Below are positions 30,236 to 33,032 of a DNA stretch of 33,032 nucleotides, one piece after another. The DNA lies in assembly GCA_958449275.1 (NCBI GenBank), contig CAUDHE010000019.1, forward strand, positions 1 through 33,032, written 5' to 3'. Position 1 is the stretch's first letter; every line of letters begins with the position of its first letter. Below the pieces are notes generated by a model, which searched no databases, had not been told where the DNA came from, and saw only the letters and a list, made by a program, of their open reading frames with translations. The stretch is from an uncultured Alistipes sp. GTDB taxonomy: Bacteria; Bacteroidota; Bacteroidia; Bacteroidales; Rikenellaceae. The position numbers were made by a program, and so were the translations under genes.

Positions 30236-32029
30236 TTACTCCGCTTTATACAGATAATTGAACCTCCCCGCGGGCGCGCAGTCGCCGCTTATCCAAAAAT
30301 CGCTGATATCCCCGTCGCGCTGCGAATTGTCGACCCACTTAAATTCGAATTCGAAATCCACCGCGTGCTCCAGCCCGAGGGCCTTGCGCGGAATACGCAG
30401 CTCCATTGCCCGTCCCACGACGCGGAAATCGGCAGAGCATACGCGGCTCCAGTTCCAACCGTCGGTCGATCGCTCCACCACGGCCTTGCCGTCGGGTGCC
30501 GCGCGGTTGACTGCGAAGTCGTATCCCTCCCAACCCGTCGATCGGTTGCGGTCGATATCTATGAACAGTCTCATCCAAGCATCCCCGTCGGGCGGGGTTA
30601 TGTCGTCGACACACTCCACGAGAAAATAAACATATCGGTCGTCCCGCGCCACCTTGGCGGCTGCTATGTCATTACGCGCGCTCGAATCGCGATATATCGT
30701 ATCGCCCCAGCCTCGGCTGTCGCGACGTTGAGCGTTGCCTCGCGAAGCCCTGTATTCGGGCTTCACGTCGCGCCAGTCGTCGAAACGGCCGTCGATGCGT
30801 ATGCGACAGGGAGCCGACCCCGCAAAATCGGCATCTGTCATCCCCTTGAAACGGCGTATGTTCGACACCATCTGATAGTAGTAATTGTCGCCGTGACCGC
30901 CGCGCATCGGCTCTATGTCGCGACTGTGTTCCATGTCGAACTGGTCGGGAAAGGCATTTTCCAGACCGCTCCATTCGCGATGGCGCCCCGCCACCCATTC
31001 GTTCCATCCCGTGATGAATATGAAATCGGGATCGATCGCCAGTGCCCGATCCCACTGCTCCTGAAAATTGAGTCCGTACGGTTCCGCATCGCCCGACGCG
31101 GCGTGTCCGTTCGCCGCGGTATAACTGCGACCGAAAGCCCCTTCGGCATTCATGGCGCTGAGCCCTCGGGCCGAGGTCCAGTTCTGCGCCACTCCGACGA
31201 CCGCCTGTTCGAATTCTCCGTCGGATTTGGGAGCGAAACCGTGCTGCGGATATATCTCGAGCCATCCCCAATGGTCGGGACGCTGCGGTCCGACGTTGTA
31301 GACGGGTTGCCCGGGACGGAACGTGAAGTACTCGCGGATCTCGCGATGCAAACGGGTAGCGGTCGGGTCACCCTCGACGTCGCACAGCATCTCGGGATAG
31401 GCCATAATCAACGGCTTGCCGTCCCACTTGAAAAACAGCTCCTCGTACTCGGCGGGCTTGTAGAGATCGTCGTATATCTCCGTAATGGCCCGACGGCTTC
31501 CCTCGGACGGGCCGAATGCCAACATAAAGGCTATCTGCGGCGTATTCACCCCGTCGCGCCGCGCTTCGGCGAAGACATCGCACAACGCCCGATACGATTC
31601 GCGCCATGTGAACGAACCGTTGGTGCAGTCGAAAAACAGTACGTCCACACCGGCATCGGCCAACATTTCGGCATGCTTGCGCAGCACCCAACGATCGGTA
31701 TTCCGATAGAATCCGAACAGAGGTTCGCCCCAGAAATATGTGTGTATCCCTTCGGGCCATGCTTCGTGGTCGTAATCGCGGGCGGCTTCGGGATGCTCCG
31801 CGATGATCGGGGCGGGAGTACGGGGTTGCAGATCGGCGAAGTTATTGTGCCATGTCCAATAAAAAAGTCCGACGAATTTCTTGCGCGGCGGCCCTGCGGT
31901 AGCGCCGTCGGGCAAACGCCGTCCGAGGGCGTCGGTGGCGGGGAGTCCGTTACCGTAATTCTGCGCCGAGAGGCAGAGAGGACCCAATACGAAAAGAAAG
32001 GTCAGTATCGATACGTATGCTTTTTTCAT
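30236..32029 (-). CDS. Secreted GH99/GH71-like glycoside hydrolase with C-terminal carbohydrate-binding-type domain
   Basis: This 597-residue protein starts with a signal peptide (MKKAYVSILTFLFVLGPLCLSAQ). The main domain resembles GH71/GH99-type TIM barrels: FVGLFYWTWHNNFADLQPRT near residue 50, ADAGVDVLFFDCTNGSFTW near residue 125, a WDGKPLIMAYPEML strand, and FIFITGWNEWVAGRH near residue 340, where GWNEW is the signature of WbsX/GH99-like families. From about residue 405 (IRIDGRFDDWRDV) the tail looks like a CBM9/DOMON-type beta sandwich, with AWMRLFIDIDRNRSTGWEGY. It probably acts on an extracellular or host glycan. The substrate cannot be read from sequence. It stands alone, with its own promoter box near 32053-32060. 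Confidence 0.75.
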   Translation of the reverse strand: MKKAYVSILTFLFVLGPLCLSAQNYGNGLPATDALGRRLPDGATAGPPRKKFVGLFYWTWHNNFADLQPRTPAPIIAEHPEAARDYDHEAWPEGIHTYFWGEPLFGFYRNTDRWVLRKHAEMLADAGVDVLFFDCTNGSFTWRESYRALCDVFAEARRDGVNTPQIAFMLAFGPSEGSRRAITEIYDDLYKPAEYEELFFKWDGKPLIMAYPEMLCDVEGDPTATRLHREIREYFTFRPGQPVYNVGPQRPDHWGWLEIYPQHGFAPKSDGEFEQAVVGVAQNWTSARGLSAMNAEGAFGRSYTAANGHAASGDAEPYGLNFQEQWDRALAIDPDFIFITGWNEWVAGRHREWSGLENAFPDQFDMEHSRDIEPMRGGHGDNYYYQMVSNIRRFKGMTDADFAGSAPCRIRIDGRFDDWRDVKPEYRASRGNAQRRDSRGWGDTIYRDSSARNDIAAAKVARDDRYVYFLVECVDDITPPDGDAWMRLFIDIDRNRSTGWEGYDFAVNRAAPDGKAVVERSTDGWNWSRVCSADFRVVGRAMELRIPRKALGLEHAVDFEFEFKWVDNSQRDGDISDFWISGDCAPAGRFNYLYKAE

Positions 32030-32052
32030 GACATTCGAAGGTTAGCGTTTTG

Positions 32053-32060
32053 CAAATATA
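32053..32060 (-). promoter_or_regulatory. Putative -7 box for the GH99-like gene
   Basis: The minus strand reads TATATTTG, matching TAnnTTTG exactly, 23 bp upstream of the start at 32029. This is the expected distance for a short leader. Confidence 0.55.
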
Positions 32061-32101
32061 GCGATAACGGGACGGGATTCGTCATTCTTACGCCTCAAAA
32101 C

Positions 32102-32132
32102 TTTCGCATTACGTCTATTTTGTCTAACTTTG
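32102..32132 (+). promoter_or_regulatory. Putative promoter for the C69 peptidase gene
   Basis: A TTTC -33-like box at 32102-32105 and TAACTTTG at 32125-32132 are 19 bp apart, matching the Bacteroidetes spacing. The start would be near 32139, 33 bp before the ATG at 32172. Confidence 0.55.
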
Positions 32133-32171
32133 GCTTGTCGAAACAGACTGAAAACAATTAATTCGAACCAT

Positions 32172-33032
32172 ATGAAACGAATATTGAGAAATCTCGCATC
32201 GGCCGTCGCCGCCGTCGCTCTCGCAAGCGCACCCGTGTCGGCCTGCACCAATTTCATCATCACACGCGGCGCTTCGAGCGACGGATCGATCATGGTGACC
32301 TATGCCGCCGATTCGCATCAACTCTACGGCTGTCTCTACAAACACGATCCCGCCAAGCGCGCCGCCGCCACAATGCCCGTTTACGAATGGGATACGGGCA
32401 AGTATCTGGGCGACATAGCGCAGGTTCCGACCACCTGGTCCACGGTGGGTAACATGAACGAACATTCGCTCATCATAACCGAGACCACCTACGGCGGCCG
32501 CAGCGAACTGGCTGATCCCGAAGGAAAGATCGACTACGGCTCGTTGATATACATCACTTTGCAGCGGGCACGCACCGCGCGCGAGGCGATCGACACCATC
32601 GTCGAACTGGCCAATACCTACGGTTACGCGTCGAGCGGCGAGAGCTTTTCGATCGCCGACGCCGACGAAGCGTGGATCATGGAGCTGATAGGCAAAGGTC
32701 CCGCCGACAAGGGAATCGTGTGGGTGGCGCGCCGCATTCCCGACGGCTACATCTGCGCGCATGCCAATCAGGCCCGCATAACCACATTTCCGAAGGACGA
32801 TCCCGAAAATTGTCTGTATGCTCCCGACGTGATCGAATTCGCTCGTAAAAAGGGATATTATACGGGCAGCGACGACGATTTCTCGTTCAGCGACACATAC
32901 GCACCGCTCGATTTCGGCGGCATGCGTGCATGCGAGGCTCGCGTGTGGAGCTTCTTCCGCACCTTCGCCGACGACATGGACAAATATACCGACTACGCCC
33001 TGGGCCGCAACGCCGCCAACCGCATGCCGTTG
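32172..33032 (+). CDS. C69-family peptidase (dipeptidase), N-terminal 287 residues; cut by window edge
   Basis: The frame opens at ATG 32172 and runs to the end of the window without a stop. A signal peptide (ending APVSA) is followed by Cys25 in ACTNFIITRGASSDGSIMV. This Cys becomes the N-terminal nucleophile in C69 peptidases after removal of the leader. Family blocks follow: TYAADSHQLYG, NEHSLIITETTYGGR, SSGESFSIADADEAWIMEL and VWVARRIPDGYICAHANQAR. These enzymes hydrolyse dipeptides, outside the cytoplasm when exported. The C-terminal part is missing only because of the window edge. Confidence 0.9.
   Translation, partial: MKRILRNLASAVAAVALASAPVSACTNFIITRGASSDGSIMVTYAADSHQLYGCLYKHDPAKRAAATMPVYEWDTGKYLGDIAQVPTTWSTVGNMNEHSLIITETTYGGRSELADPEGKIDYGSLIYITLQRARTAREAIDTIVELANTYGYASSGESFSIADADEAWIMELIGKGPADKGIVWVARRIPDGYICAHANQARITTFPKDDPENCLYAPDVIEFARKKGYYTGSDDDFSFSDTYAPLDFGGMRACEARVWSFFRTFADDMDKYTDYALGRNAANRMPL

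Noticed and set aside
30146..32161. 671-codon plus-strand frame opposite the GH99-like gene
   Set aside because: It is antisense to a gene with a signal peptide and recognisable domains. The frame is open only because of the GC-rich codon bias of the real gene.
1..33032. CRISPR array, rRNA or tRNA genes, insertion-sequence transposases, relaxase or coupling protein
   Set aside because: I saw no spaced direct repeats, no RNA gene folds and no transposase or mobilisation motifs. The relaxase and early tra genes presumably lie left of the window.

Overview
The window reads as a Bacteroidales chromosome, probably Alistipes or another member of the Rikenellaceae. It is GC-rich outside a few islands. 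Promoters look like the Bacteroidetes TTTG / TAnnTTTG type, Shine-Dalgarno sites are weak, and lipoproteins are common. The organism call is an inference from gene families and style, not from a marker gene. About 23.5 kb on the left is the distal part of an integrated conjugative transposon (CTn/ICE) of the Bacteroides tra type. About 9.1 kb on the right is ordinary chromosome.

Layout of the element. 1-9283 (+) is the end of the transfer operon: traM (cut by the window edge), traN, traO, an orphan DNA methyltransferase, then five extra genes, then traQ (DUF3872). The extra genes are a FimA/Mfa1-like fimbrillin, a large FimB/Mfa2-like lipoprotein, a DUF3575 protein, a DUF3868/OmpA-like lipoprotein and a small lipoprotein. 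They form a compact type V pilus-like cassette inside the tra operon. A strong terminator-like hairpin follows the fimbrillin and could set major:minor subunit ratio. A helical-repeat protein (9343-10479) and a 94-aa protein follow. 11223-15233 (-) is the accessory/regulatory operon typical of these elements: PcfJ, PcfK, DUF3873 and several unrecognised small proteins. 15234-15703 is a control region that holds a roughly 196-bp imperfect palindrome. Two overlapping helix-turn-helix genes (15704-16305) and a terminator come next.

Cargo and integration end. 16360-18820 is a strikingly AT-rich insert carrying an RloA-like ABC-type ATPase and an RloB-like TOPRIM protein. This pair resembles two-gene anti-phage systems, but rloB appears frameshifted in an A-run. 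Beside it lies a 5' remnant of a gene resembling the N-terminal domain of large bacterial defence NTPases, and an intact archaeal-type AAA ATPase. The element ends with a RhuM-like DNA-binding protein and two tandem tyrosine recombinases (20950-23470, -).

Chromosome. From about 23.86 kb: yicC, gmk, nadD fused to a TPR tail, a DUF3109 protein and an M23/LysM envelope peptidase (+); a strong bidirectional terminator; a YggS-type PLP protein, a large lipoprotein and a secreted GH99-like protein with a carbohydrate-binding tail (-); and the first 287 codons of a C69-family peptidase (+), cut by the right edge.

The most interesting points are the pilus cassette built into the transfer operon, its internal attenuator, the frameshifted AT-rich RloAB cargo next to a truncated defence gene, and the long palindrome between divergent operons.
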